Of a stretch of DNA of 64,000 nucleotides, positions 36,977 through 48,893 are shown one piece after another. Position numbers and translations under genes: made by a program. Within the stretch, counting starts at the first letter, position 1, and the number at the start of each line of letters is the position of its first letter. Source of the DNA: Marchantia polymorpha subsp. ruderalis (lineage: Eukaryota; Streptophyta; Marchantiopsida; Marchantiales; Marchantiaceae); the NCBI GenBank assembly GCA_037833965.1, contig AP031355.1, forward strand, positions 11,495,501 through 11,559,500. The letters are read 5' to 3'. Below the pieces are notes generated by a model. That model had not been told where the DNA came from and made no database searches. It worked only from the letters and a program-made list of their open reading frames with translations.

Positions 36977-37494
36977 ATTGATATCAGAGCTCGTTCAATA
37001 CACGCTGATTTCTGATTTCCACATTTTTGAAGAGTAGGGAGGCGCGGAAGCGCTATCGGAGATTGTACTCGCCATTTGAGAGATATTATTGGCTGATTCT
37101 CTATAAAAGAGTAGTCAGAGGCATCAATTTCACTTTGATGAAAGAATTAGAAAGTTTCATCGAGTGATTAGAGAGATTTTTCGGAAATTGAAGCGGAAAG
37201 CTTCCTTACAATCTATTGTGAGAGAAACCGCTTTGTTTTTCCAAAATCTGAAATTTTGGTTACCAAATTTTCCAAATCTTCATAGATAGTATTGATGTAT
37301 TGTTCGAGACGATCATTTTGACCTAAAGCTCATTGAATTTTGATGTAGTGTCTACAAATGATATAGTGGATTCCTGAATGTTTGGAGCTATTATCTGAGA
37401 AGGTGTGGTCTGAGTAAATGAGTGAGATGTAGCGTAAGTAGGTAGAGCATTCTCAAAGGTAACGGTATTGCCCGTATTTATGGTCTTGATAAAG

Positions 37495-38490
37495 TTATGG
37501 CAGGTGAATTAGTTGAATTTGAAGATGGTACAGTAGGACAGATGGTAAGATGGAAGTACTTGACTGAGGTTTTATTTTCTTGGGAAGTAGTATATCAAAA
37601 TTGTCAACAAGTTCAGAATCATGTCGAGTTGTGAGTCCAAAAACAGACTCGTTAAATCTTACGTTTTGACAGATATACACTTTTTCATTAACAGCATCAT
37701 ACACGCGGTAGGCTTTTGACTGAGTATCATAACCTATAAAAGTAAGTGGTATGGATCTAGCAAAAATTTTGTCGAACCTAGTTGTAAGGAGTACGGAAGC
37801 TGCACATCCAAAGACTTTAAAGACCTGTCAACCGCTAAAAGGGTGTTGCCATCTATACTGCCTTTGTTGACAGCCAATTTAAGATATAAACAGCTGTCCT
37901 TGCTGCCTCCTCCTAGAGAGAGCCTTAGATAATTGAGCATAAAGTAGTATGCTTCGGGCCATCTCAAGTACAGTCTTATTTTTTTGTTCAGATAAATCAT
38001 TTTGATGTGGAGTGTAAGCACAAGTTAAGTCATGATGAATACATGATTTTAGGCAGAATGCATGATATGCCTTGGAGAGATATTCTTCCCCTCTGTCCGT
38101 CCATACTGCCGCGATCTTGTGAGTGTAACTATTCTTCACCTTAGCTTTGAATTCTTGAAATTGCTGTAGTGCCTCATCTTTAGTCCTCAAAAAATAAATC
38201 CAAGTATACCTCGTAAAATCGTCAGTATATATCGTTTCTTTGTTAAAGATTCAGAATGGAGAGGCCTGCATAAATCAGAGTGCAACAATTGTAATGGACG
38301 GGTTGTTTGAGTCTGAGAGTGTTTGGGGATACGATCTCGACTTTGCTTTGCTTTCAGACAAGTAGCACACAAATATCTAATGTGACGTATCTGAGGAATT
38401 CCAACAACCAGCTTCTTAGAGTCCATCAAATGGAGTTTTTGTTGGTTTGCATGATCCATTCTACGATGCCAAAGTTCTGCCTGAGAGAAT
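37495..38490 (-). pseudogene. Copia integrase, broken
   Basis: The zinc-binding head is near 38480-38340 (LWHRRMDHAN, then CATCLKAKQSR). The catalytic core follows in a shifted frame (WTDRGEEYL for the second Asp and HQNDLSEQKN carrying the Glu). The C-terminal part near 37704-37495 reads YDAVNEKVYICQNVRF. At least one frameshift lies near 38190. Confidence 0.85.
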
Positions 38491-38873
38491 GAACAGGTTT
38501 GAAGATCGAGTTTAGGTTCTTCTATATTTCAAAATTCAGTGAAACGAAGAAGTTGTGTTGAAGAAGATGGCGTTGTGATGGCCGATGAGAGACCTACAGG
38601 CTTAGTTAGCTTGTATAAACTATTGTGTGGATCTCGTTCTCCCTGCAATAGTATGCTACGTGGAATTACTCTATCAAATACATAACAATTCTTGGAGTTA
38701 AAGAGTGATATGTGGCCTAAATCAGTCAAACGTCCTATAGACAACAAATTTTGCTTCACATCAGGCACGTAGAAAACATCAGACACCTTCTGATTTAATG
38801 TAAGTGAGCTCTTTCCACAAACTGGAAGAACCAGATTGCCTGCAATTCTAACTGAGATATGGTCATCCTGATT

Positions 38874-40254
38874 TTAGATATTAGTAAGAAGTGAACTATC
38901 TCCAGTTAAGTGTGAGGAGGCTGCACTATCAAAATACCATGAATGTTTTTCTTCTACTTGACTCAGAAATGCAGAAAGTACATTTGCTGCATCGTTGGCT
39001 AGTGTACTTTCTATCACATGAGCATCGTCATTATCAAGGAACACGGCATCAGCTTCCTCAAAAGTAACCTTGCGATGGTCATCATGGCCATCGAGGTAAA
39101 ATTCCATGTTGTTTGCCTCGGACTGCCTAGAGTTCTTCAAAGTGTTGTAGGAAATCTGAAGCACTTTGAGCTTGATCTAAAGTTGATGCCGACGGCATTC
39201 GTACGACCAATGTCTCACCTCTCCGCATTCATTGCAATTGCTGGGTTTCAGGCTTGGAGAAGCAGACTGTGAAGAGTTATAGTGTTGTAAGATCTTTCCT
39301 GAAAACGCCAAGGGGGAGCACGATTGTTAGTGTATATTTGAGGAGAATAATTTTGAGAATAACCATGAGATGCATGGCGATTGTGAAACTCAATTTCATC
39401 TCGGTTACTCGAGCTTCTTCGGTCAGATCCGTTGTAGTCACGATCATTATTGGATCGCTAGAATGATATAGATCTCCTTTTATCTTTATGATATTGTTGC
39501 TTGTCTTGCCTGCTGCGCTGGGTGGTGGCAATAAGAGACTCGGCTGATACGCCGGTTCAGTTAGATATGACCTCTCGGCTCATTTCTTCATCAGTCCGAA
39601 GAGTAAAAAATTATGAAAGTGTATAAGTATTATGAACAATGCTAGGTTTAGTGGAAGAAGCAAATTCTGACCAACTGGTAGTCAAACTCATCAGATGAGA
39701 GGTATAAGTTCTGAGTCTTTGACTGTATCGTTGCAGTTTGACAGTTGGTTAGTGAGGTTTCTCACAGCGCATATGTGAGTTTCGATAGACTGACCCTCCC
39801 TCATTGAGAGATTGGACAATTTTTGTCGCAAGAGCTGGCGTCGATACTCACTAGCGGACGCAAATAGTATCTCTTACTCTTCCCACATAATATGCGGATC
39901 AGACATTGTAGAGATATTATGATGAACAATGTGCTCGCGCACATTCATCATAATGTGATACACAACGTCATCATGCTATTCGAGAATGATGTCGATTTTC
40001 TCCTGAATTTCTTCATTGGCAGCCTTTTGTTCTTGCTTGGCCGTGATTGTACTTTTACGTGCCTGGTCGGATAGTCCTTCGGGAACTTCAAGTGCAGGTA
40101 GTAACATCAGTAAAGCATTGCTACGTTCGATTGTTGCATAGCATTTCTTCTTGCGTAAGATGGCTCGCATTTGCACAGCCCAAGCAATGTAGTTTTTGAT
40201 GTTGTTCAACTTCTGTGTTGAGTCGATGTCCTTCGCTTCCCTCGAGAAATCCAT
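38874..40254 (-). pseudogene. Copia gag and protease, broken
   Basis: Gag starts at the ATG at 40254, 98 bp after the primer-binding site. Its N-terminus contains NYIAWAVQMRAIL, typical of copia gag. A CCHC zinc knuckle (CNECGEVRHWSYEC) is encoded near 39190-39235. The protease active site reads YFDSAASSHLTGD near 38900-38940. Several frameshifts and stops separate these parts. Confidence 0.82.
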
Positions 40255-40351
40255 GATACCGAACGGAAGAGAAAGAGAAAAAAAAAACTTCAAATACTGA
40301 GGTCACCAAGGCATTCGCAATCTTAACTAGAGGATCAAAGAGAACAACTTG

Positions 40352-40363
40352 GCTCTGATACCA
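40352..40363 (-). other. Copia primer-binding site
   Basis: On the minus strand this reads TGGTATCAGAGC, directly after the 5' LTR. It is the usual plant copia site complementary to the 3' end of initiator tRNA-Met. Confidence 0.93.
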
Positions 40364-40531
40364 TGTTGAAATATCTCCATTTGTTATCAGGAAGACTTAT
40401 TACTCAGAATTAGTGCTTGTACATATAGTGTAGTGTTGTCTATAACGGTAATGTAATGGATAACAAATCAGGTGTGTCCACTGCTTTTGGACATTGTATT
40501 TAGCACTCAGAGTATCTAACTTATTCTAACA
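40364..40531 (-). repeat. 5' LTR of the copia element (168 bp)
   Basis: Starts TGTTGAAA and ends TTCTAACA on the plus strand. It aligns with the LTR at 34583-34784, sharing for example ggtaatgtaatggataac and the last ~80 bp nearly unchanged. The divergence between the LTRs shows the insertion is not recent. Confidence 0.9.
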
Positions 40532-43500
40532 GAGGAGAACAAAATTCTCAGTTTCCGCATTTGTGGAGTAGAACATAGATTGCAAAACTACACTCCCATC
40601 AGAATCCATATTCTTTCACTGGACAAAATTGCGACCATGGAGCAGCGAGAATCATCACAACCTTTGAATCCAAGTTTCAAAGCTCCCAAGGCAATCTAAG
40701 GAATATGCAAGATATTCTTTCCATGAATGAAAAAACCTGAAGAAACTTCAGTTTTGAATAGACTGCATTTATACTTAGATTGCAAAGGTTTTTTAAGGAT
40801 ATATGGAAACAACTGCTCTGATGCTTGAGTGGGAACACAAGTATCATTAGTTTGTCTTTGTTCCTATCTCGGAGGAGTTCAGGGATCTGATGTTACTACT
40901 GCGAGTGAACGTGACTAAATATAAATGGCTCCAAGGCCCGTGGAAAACAGAAGGAAAGATAAGGCAATCGAGGAAGGAAATCAACAAGAAGTACTAGCTG
41001 TCCAAGGAAGAAGACATGAAGAAAGAGGATTTACACCTGCTTGTCCACATTTAGACAATTGAACATTTTACCCACGACAAAAGCGACAATATTATTGTGA
41101 CTATGCCTACTCATAAGTACTAGGTTTTCATGCTCATTCTTCGACAAAGCAAGCAGTGTATTCTTAATCCTAAGAGGGCACACAATCCTCTATGTCTCTC
41201 CGGGTACGTAGAACTTTAAAGAGTCAAGTTAGCAAATGGACCTTGAATCACAGGAGAAGCAAATGAGGTCACTATTTTATATTAGAAGTAATAATAGATT
41301 GAAATTTTTATTAGAAAAAAGGTATCCTTAATCTTGAGGTAGGATAGGGGTATTTTTTTCTTTTTAAGGAATGTCTTGGACTCTCGTGTTGCGTGGGTTG
41401 ACTTTGTGTGGATGCCAAACCACCCTAGTAGCTAAAAAGTTATGATTTTGAAGTGTACAAGGGGCACTTGCCTCATAAAATTTTCCACTTTGAATTGAAA
41501 AGTAGTTTTTTTTTATCTTTTCTAATGTCAAGGTGATGTAGTTTATTCGGCAAAGGCCAACACTCACTGATTTTCTCATTTATATTAAACCTTGCTTATG
41601 GTGCGCCCATAAGAGTTAGACTAGAATGTAGTGAAAAAGATCTAGTGTTTTAAGTTTGATTGATCTAGGTGGGAGGTGAAAGGCCCGAGAGACACCTTGA
41701 TGACAGCAAGGTGTTAACTCACTTGGAGTGGAGTGAATGCAGAGGGATCGACGGCACTTCTAAGTTAGATTTGCCTTTTTGGTGACGCAATCAAATATAT
41801 CGGCTATAAGTTACGATAATTTAAGGTGTTATAGCATGGATGACTTACTTCTTTTATCTCAAGGAGCATCTTTCTTGTAGAGAAACTTCATGACGAGATG
41901 AATTCCTCTACAAGGCGTTCCACCTTCCCTTCATGAGTACTTTCATCTTGCGCCCATAGGGATCCCATACAAGCCCATATAGACATCTATTCCATAATAC
42001 ACTTCATAATACACTTCTCCCACTACCGCACACGTCTTTCATCCATTCAGGAACACATAAAACACCAAGTGGAACGTAATTGGTGTTAAACTCCAAGACA
42101 AGTTCCTGACACCAAGATTAATACTTATATTAGATAGTTTGTTAAACAAGCATGCAAAAAGATTACCCAGTGAAATGATGTTTTGTCAACAAGAATGAGT
42201 TTAACTATTTGGTTTGACACTTAAGAATATAATTTGGATCTCATCTGTCGTTGTTTGATATTTTCTTCACAATCCCTTCTATTGGATGAGCCCCCTATAC
42301 GGTTGTTCATTTGCTAGTACAACATCTTCTTCTTTGAACATAAATTTCTGCGTTCGGATTCCTCCTATTTGAGATTCTTAACCTTCTTCTCTACTGTGAC
42401 CCCTTCATCAAATTAAGTGCGATTTGAAGTAGAGCATGTTCATTACTTATTTCGTGTAGTCAACCGAAATATGTCAATCAACTCTTGGGGTCACTCTAGT
42501 AACTCTTTTGTAACTCTAGTGCTCGCTCCTATAGAGATCTTTGGTTTACTTCTACCTACCTATAGGAGGGATTGCAAACCTGATCTCTTGGGCAAGGAAT
42601 TGCTTGCCCGCAATGTGAGTATGTCAAAAGCTCATATGTCATTCTTTTTGAACGATGTATGAGGATTGTAGTAAACATGTGGCTTCATAGAAAGTTTCTA
42701 ACGACTGGTAACTTTGCGTCAGAAACTTCTACTGTAACCACTGGACGATCACCACTTCCAACCACACAAATTGATCAGACTCACCTTCCTGCAGAATGCC
42801 ATGGGCTCGGAGTTTAGCAAAGAAATTTGGAGCTGAAGTGCATTCTGGATAGATTATCGCCGACAACGCAAACATATATGAAATAATGGATTAATAGAGT
42901 TTTTTAGTGGCAATTTTTTTCGATCTGGACGCTCCGAACACTCTCTTTAGATTTTCAACGCGCAGAGTGTTCAAATCGCAGGGTTTGTTTTCAGATGTTT
43001 TCTTCCGTAATGCCTCCCTTGCACGCATCCTTCCTGGTCACATGACCAATCAGGTGTCTTTCATCTTGCCAGACTGAGTGTAGGGAGATATCGAAATTAC
43101 ACATGCTTGGATTTAACGTCAACATGAGACAGTCAGCTTGCTCTGAACTCCAAGCCTTGAGTAATACACTACCATACTTGCAGTTTTAGAACTCGATGAA
43201 ACAGTCAAATTATGGATACACATTATTTTGTGCACCAGCCTTCCACCCTTTAGCTAAGTATTCATGGATTCTAGCTGTGCTGAAAATCTTGAAACTCAGC
43301 ATGAGGAACTCTCGAGATCCACGTGAAGGTATCCACGTTGACTTCGGCCTCTCATGTATCACACCAACAGCGCTGGGCGAATCAAGAGCAATCTACTCTG
43401 AGACATAATGTTTGTCATATATGAAACTTTTTGCAAGGCTTTTAAATCGGTCGTAATGCATACGTATGTATTACTTATCACTGCGACCATACTCGTCCTC

Positions 43501-45058
43501 ATGCATGAGGGCACTCTACTGGACAAGTTCACTATGGCACCTTTTCTGAGCGTCTCTACAATTTCCAGGGACTGAAGGCGCCGATTCATCCATGGACACT
43601 GAATCCCCTGATACGTTCGACACTCGGTGCCCTCGGACGCCACCACACGGCACCTTCGAAATCGACATCTGGACATCGATACTTGGACCCGTGGACGAAC
43701 TAGGGACTACTGGAGCAGGATGTGCCGCTCTTCTCGATACTCAGGGTCTGGAATCTGTAATCAAAGCAGTGCAAAAGCTCATATTCATTCTAGACGAGCC
43801 CGGATAGGCAATGATCAAATTGGGTTCCACTCCTGCGCTTGAGTCGTGCAGCTATAGAAGACATCATCGAACCCAAGTATCAGATCCGTGATGCAGAATT
43901 ACGGGCTTTCCCAATTTCTGTAAGTTGCAGGAAGTGGACATAGGATCTCACTATGGACAGCTTGATTAAGATAATTTTTTCATTGACGATTTTTTCATGT
44001 AGAGTAAGCATGAAGACTGAGAATCTATGGTCCACTTTGAAACGAGTTATTAGTATGTTGACGTTTCTCAAGCATAATTTTTAGTACAGATTCATTTACC
44101 ATTTTTGGTGGGTGTAGATACGACTGGGTTAGATGACTCGCATTCCTTATATGATAGCGAGTCCAAGGTTGTGACTAAATTTTCAGTATGTAATAAGAAC
44201 ACGCTCCATGATTCTCAAAGCATTCTTGTGTAGTGCAGTTTATAGGCACTCCAATCTGATGACATTCACCTGTTTGAATTTTCGAGATCGATGTCTATGG
44301 CATTGTAGATCTACACGGTGAAGTTGTCAGGAATGTGCTGTGTAGGAAGAAAAGAAAAATGTGATGCAATCAGAGAATTATCATTCCATGAAGATTAATG
44401 TCTATAAAACAGAAGTACAATGTTTCAAATAACTCTGATCTTTTTCTGACCTTTGTTGCACAGAAGTTATTCTTCAGACTTGTTTGTTGGGACAGGAAGA
44501 TAACCCAGTTTGTGAGCGAAGCTCTCGGTTTGCTTATTCATTTAGAAAGAGAAAGTGGGATAACGTGACTATTCTTATCTAAAGCAAAACCAATACAGCA
44601 TGTTAAAAACAAGACAAGCTCCAATTGATCCATTAAAAAGCTTATGGATCTTCGGCTAGCTGCTGTTTGAAGTCCTTTGCAATGTTTTAGCACTATGTGC
44701 TAACTTACGCACTGTGATGTTATACTTTGCTCGAAATCATCACGTCCTATGTATGGACCGCATAGACACTGGGATTCAACACTATACTTGGACTTCTTTG
44801 AGATGAACTGATATATTTCTTCATATGGAAGACATTCACAAGATTTCTGATACTCACGGGAATTATCATTTTGGAAGAAAATTCTTAAAAAACTGCACTT
44901 TGTTGGTGCTCCGTCTTTCTTTGACTTGTCTGCGTCATGCGGGGCTATGTAAGATTTCAAGATTGACTGTAAATCAACTGTGGCGGCGCAGCAGCTTTAT
45001 TACCGGTTGTCGACTTACGCCAAAGGATTTTAACTTTCTATGGAGAAGCTAATACGCT
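40532..45058. other. Intergenic, no gene recognised
   Basis: Mixed DNA to the right of the copia element. A short ATG frame at 40925-41062 (45 aa, charged) and one at 42417-42662 show no recognisable domain. Parts of 41.7-42.7 kb have a degenerate-retroelement feel, but I found no protein motif to prove it. No RNA genes are seen. Confidence 0.5.
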
Positions 45059-45576
45059 GTGGTAGAACATATACGGATTATGCAGGAGGCAGAAGCTAAT
45101 ACGCCGAGATTCTGGTTACAGTTCAGAAGTATGCGTAAAAATTTTCTATGGTAGAACTTATACGGATTATGCAGGAGGCAGGAGTTTCAGACGATGGGGC
45201 TCTTGATCTTCTCACAGTTAGATATGGGTCTGCAATAAGTGTTTCAGAAATAGCTAGTCAACTAGTCAGGCTTTAGATAGTACGCTGGACGAATCAATTC
45301 TTGCACTGTACTGTAATTTAAACTCAAGACGTTTTTTAATATTCTTTATGACTAGACCATAGACGATGGGCTTCTTGTTCATCTCACAGGTTTGCAATGA
45401 GTAGTTCAGGACTAGTTACTCAACTAGTCAGTCTTCAGACAGTACGCTGGATTAAATATTAAGTTATTGTCTCAACTCATCACGGCAGGAGTTTCAGAGA
45501 TCACTGTTGGATTTCGTTCTGCAACAAGTGTTTCAGGAAAGCTACTCAACTAATTTCTCCTCAGACTGTACGCTGG
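45059..45576 (+). repeat. Cluster of degenerate direct repeats
   Basis: One pair (about 45059-45093 and 45150-45182) shares tacggattatgcaggaggca. A second family has three diverged copies at about 45191-45288, 45361-45450 and 45481-45576, each with CTCAAC/CAACTA-type sequence and ending in gtacgctgga. The cluster lies just upstream (on the plus strand) of the tRNA gene. Confidence 0.75.
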
Positions 45577-45725
45577 ATTCATTCTTTTATTCTAATCTGG
45601 ACTCGATACATTTTTTTATAATATTTTCAGACTGCTGGTCACAGGGGCCGAATTAGAATATCATTGGAAAGTACAGGAGGACCCCCAACCAGACTCCCCG
45701 CCGAAGAACAAATGCAAAGAGAAGC

Positions 45726-45730
45726 AAAAA
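45726..45730 (-). terminator. RNA polymerase III terminator
   Basis: Five T residues on the minus strand, starting eight bases after the 3' end of the tRNA-Ile gene, as expected for Pol III termination. Confidence 0.85.
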
Positions 45731-45737
45731 CATAGCA

Positions 45738-45811
45738 TGGCCCATACAGGTCTCGAACCTGTGACCTTCGCGTTATTAGCACGACGCTCTAACCAGCTGA
45801 GCTAATAGGCC
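45738..45811 (-). tRNA. tRNA-Ile, anticodon AAU
   Basis: A 74-nt intronless cloverleaf. The acceptor stem GGCCTAT pairs with ATGGGCC (one G-U), followed by discriminator A. The D arm contains GCTCAGCTGGTTAGAGC, which also serves as the A box. The anticodon stem TCGTG/CGCGA carries loop CTAATAA with anticodon AAT. The T arm ACAGG-TTCGAGA-CCTGT contains the B box. There is no encoded CCA. It decodes AUU (and AUC/AUA after A34 is changed to inosine). All features look functional. Confidence 0.96.
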
Positions 45812-48142
45812 ACATATTCATATCCTTACATTTTTAAAATTTATAATAATAATTTTAATTCAAGTCAGCTCGGAACGACCTTCTGTACATGACATCTCTG
45901 TTCATAGAGTAGTGCATTGCAAAGACGAAAGGAGCCAAAGATAGAATCAAAAGCAGTCACCAATTCCAGTTGAAACAGGATGAAGGATCTACAAGGACCT
46001 TGCAAAAGTAGTGTAATTATAGTTTATGTAATAAAGCTAAATAACTTTGTATCTTAGATATATGAAATGTTTGTCTTATACCTCCTATATAATCCTTGTG
46101 GAAAAATGTGTTATGTCAGAAACCTAATATCATTATTTGAAATAGAAATCATTTGATCATTTGTAATTCAAGCTGTCATCCAAGGCCACCTTGCCGATCT
46201 AGAGTCCGTCGGAAGTCAGATACTTCCAAGACCATATCGGGTACTTCGCCAACTAACATTCTATTGAGCAGGCCAAGATATCACCCAAAGAAGGGTATCT
46301 AAACGCACATCTGTAAGGAAACCATTTTTCTCTTCTAATATTTGTTTTTCCGTGTCCTGGTTCCACTAACACAAAATTCGGTTATGATTGATTATTGATA
46401 CAATTATTTCAAATGAATTTTATGCTACTGTACTTATCAGAAAGCATTCATCAATGAATATTCCATATTACATTCATGGCCCGAAATACACGTAAGTAAG
46501 CTACAGATCAGGTTACTTTCAAATATATAATCTCGTTGTATCGTTTGCATCAAAAAAATGACCAGAGAATATAGACCTTATATCTACACTAATTTTTCAA
46601 ATTAAATGACACAATGCCTCAATCTCATGTAAGCCCAAGCTGTCTATAAATCCTCTTTTAAAAAAAGATATACCATCGAAATAAAGCCCAAGTAATTATT
46701 GCGTTTATCTGTATGTATTGGAAATCAAGTTTCTTCGAGAATGAAGACAATATAATTTTTAAAACAGTAATTTTATAATGAATTTCGAATTATGTATCAT
46801 CAACATGACTACAAATCAACATCTTAAAAACATTTCAAGCGAATTTATCGAACTTTATATTGAAATTACCCTATATTCCTACTTCTCAGTTATCCATCCA
46901 TAGAATTTTTATAGTGTAGAGTTTTAGTAAAAAAAAAATCTCAATTATAATGTTCCTCTTCTGTAGCTGTTCTAATTTATGACAATTGTTAAAATTTACT
47001 TGAATATAGATAGCTTAGGAAAAAAATTCCATTTCCCTCAAAAGTCAAAACAGTGTTTTGATTAAGAACTCCTGCATTTTCAAGATTTATTCATGCAACA
47101 CGAATAGATTAAATATTTTCATTCATTGATTTGGATATAAAAAAATTATCTCATTAAATATATATACACTATCAAGCTTATATGAAGAAAAATAGAAGGT
47201 AAAACCAATATGAACAAGAATAATTTACTGTCAAACTTCGTGATAATAAGGTTTCTCCAAGATAAATAATATTCCTGCTAGCTTGGGAATCTTGACATAA
47301 TGTACTCCAAACATGTAAAAAATGAACAAAAGGGAAAAAAAATTGGAAGTGAGGACTCTCCAAGCTTCTTTATCAAAGATGAAAAATCTAAGTTCATTAT
47401 AAGCTATTATGAAGTACAGATAGTTCGCGTTATCATGAAATCGTTTATTCCTACATGCAAGTCTGATATTAGCAAAATAATGGATATATTGATTATTTCA
47501 AAAAGAATTATTATTAGATTGCCATGAGAAAGATTCCAAGCAACAATCAAACAATTTGGACAGGTCGGAATAAAGATATCAGTTTTAATCCGACGTGTTT
47601 AGAATATCATTTTGTGTAGCAAGTTTCAGTTTTAATTAATTATACGCCAACATTTTTTGTTCGGTATCTGAAATTATGCAAAAAAAAAATCAATAAGATA
47701 GTAAAATATTAGTAAAAATAATAGATAAATGACCTTTAAAAGTGATCATTCTGTTTGCCAATTACAATCTCAACTTATGAATTAAATTCAAAAAAAAAAA
47801 GAAATCTCGGATTTGATATATAGACTTTTATAATATTGATATGACAGAGAATTTTTCAAGTCTTCTAAACAAAAAACTGAGTTTAATTCTGTCAGAATCT
47901 CATACTCAATTTTATGAAATATTTAATTTCACTCAAAATACTAATAATTTCGAAGACTGTGTTGCTTGATCTCAACAAATGTAATCGATCTAAGAAATGA
48001 TGGGGTCAAGCCCTGTACCTTGTAATACACCTCACATTACATATGCAAGAGGTTCTTTTCTTTTCCAGTTCTTCTCAGGTTCCTTCAATGACGCCTTCGA
48101 ACGCTTCTGTGCATGCACTTCTTCCCCGTCAAAAGGTTGCCT

Positions 48143-48601
48143 TCAAAACACAAAGCGATGCAAAGTAGGCCAAGTCAGAGTAGATATTCGTTGGGTCCGG
48201 AGTCCGGACTTCGGTAAGTTTGTGAAGAGTCCGAGTCTTCTCCCGAAGGAATGTCGGAATAATGAAGTTCGACGAGAGCAAAAGTGAAAGCGAAATCGAG
48301 CAGAAGAAACGAGCTTATACAAGGCGTTGATCTTGTGCAATAATGTCTGGTCTAAATAAAGTCTTGAAAACATAAAGTACGCATATGGAGAAGAAGAAAT
48401 TGAATTCATCATGGAAGTTTGCTTTTCGTTTTGAAGGTGCAGAAAGAGCGAAGCAGAGAGCAACATGCCGAACAGAACACCACTACTCACAATGATTTTC
48501 TCCACCCTTGTCGTCCATTTTCTTGTGTGGGGTTTCACTCTTCCTAACCCCTTTGCTCCATGAGTGCTCCGAGTATCAAAATTCAACGTTTCCGCTAACA
48601 T
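48143..48601 (-). CDS. Doubtful hypothetical membrane protein (152 aa)
   Basis: An ATG frame on the minus strand with a basic N-terminal half and a likely membrane helix at about residues 39-54 (VSSGVLFGMLLSASLF), followed by a polar stretch. No family is recognised. Upstream on the same strand, two copies of a duplicated segment (48643-48893) encode similar short hydrophobic stretches ending in QEGQE, which could be exons of the same gene. Coding potential is uncertain. Confidence 0.22.
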   Translation of the reverse strand: MLAETLNFDTRSTHGAKGLGRVKPHTRKWTTRVEKIIVSSGVLFGMLLSASLFLHLQNEKQTSMMNSISSSPYAYFMFSRLYLDQTLLHKINALYKLVSSARFRFHFCSRRTSLFRHSFGRRLGLFTNLPKSGLRTQRISTLTWPTLHRFVF

Positions 48602-48642
48602 TCTGTCCCGCAGATTCGTTCTTTACACTTTCTTTCTTTATT

Positions 48643-48893
48643 AGGTCTGCAATCTCTTGACCTTCCTGGTCGTTCATCCTTGCAAAACACACAATTATCA
48701 TGACCAACGAAAACCTGCGATCTCCGGACACTTGTTCCACATCCAACAGTCTGATGTGCAATCTATGCTCCGCTAGAGCATCATCATTCTGTTAAACCCC
48801 GTCCTCAGATGGGTCTCTACTTCTTGACCTTCCTGAACCTTCAACCTTGCAAAGTACACTACAATCATGACTACCGAAAGAGAGATCTGCAAT
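48643..48893 (-). repeat. Direct duplication of about 84 bp, offset 167 bp
   Basis: Copies lie at about 48643-48726 and 48810-48893. Both contain cttgaccttcctg and a similar ATCATGAC stretch. Minus-strand translations are alike (VMIIVCFARMNDQEGQE and VMIVVYFARLKVQEGQE), and the changes between copies are mostly conservative. Confidence 0.75.

Larger units (their letters stand above)
34583..40531 (-). mobile_element. Degenerate Ty1/copia LTR retrotransposon
   Basis: A complete but decayed element read on the minus strand. The 5' LTR lies on the right, followed by primer-binding site, gag, protease, integrase, reverse transcriptase, RNase H and the 3' LTR on the left. The order integrase before reverse transcriptase defines Ty1/copia. 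Coding pieces are split by stops and frameshifts. The reverse transcriptase box is YVDN instead of YVDD, and another LTR is inserted inside. The flanks AAGGA (34578-34582) and GAGGA (40532-40536) look like a 5-bp target duplication with one change. The element cannot be autonomous. Confidence 0.93.

Noticed and set aside
40925-42662. Possible gypsy-type retroelement remnant right of the copia element
   Set aside because: The short charged frame at 40925-41062 and the frame at 42417-42662 only vaguely resemble gag or integrase. No zinc knuckle, protease or polymerase box was found.
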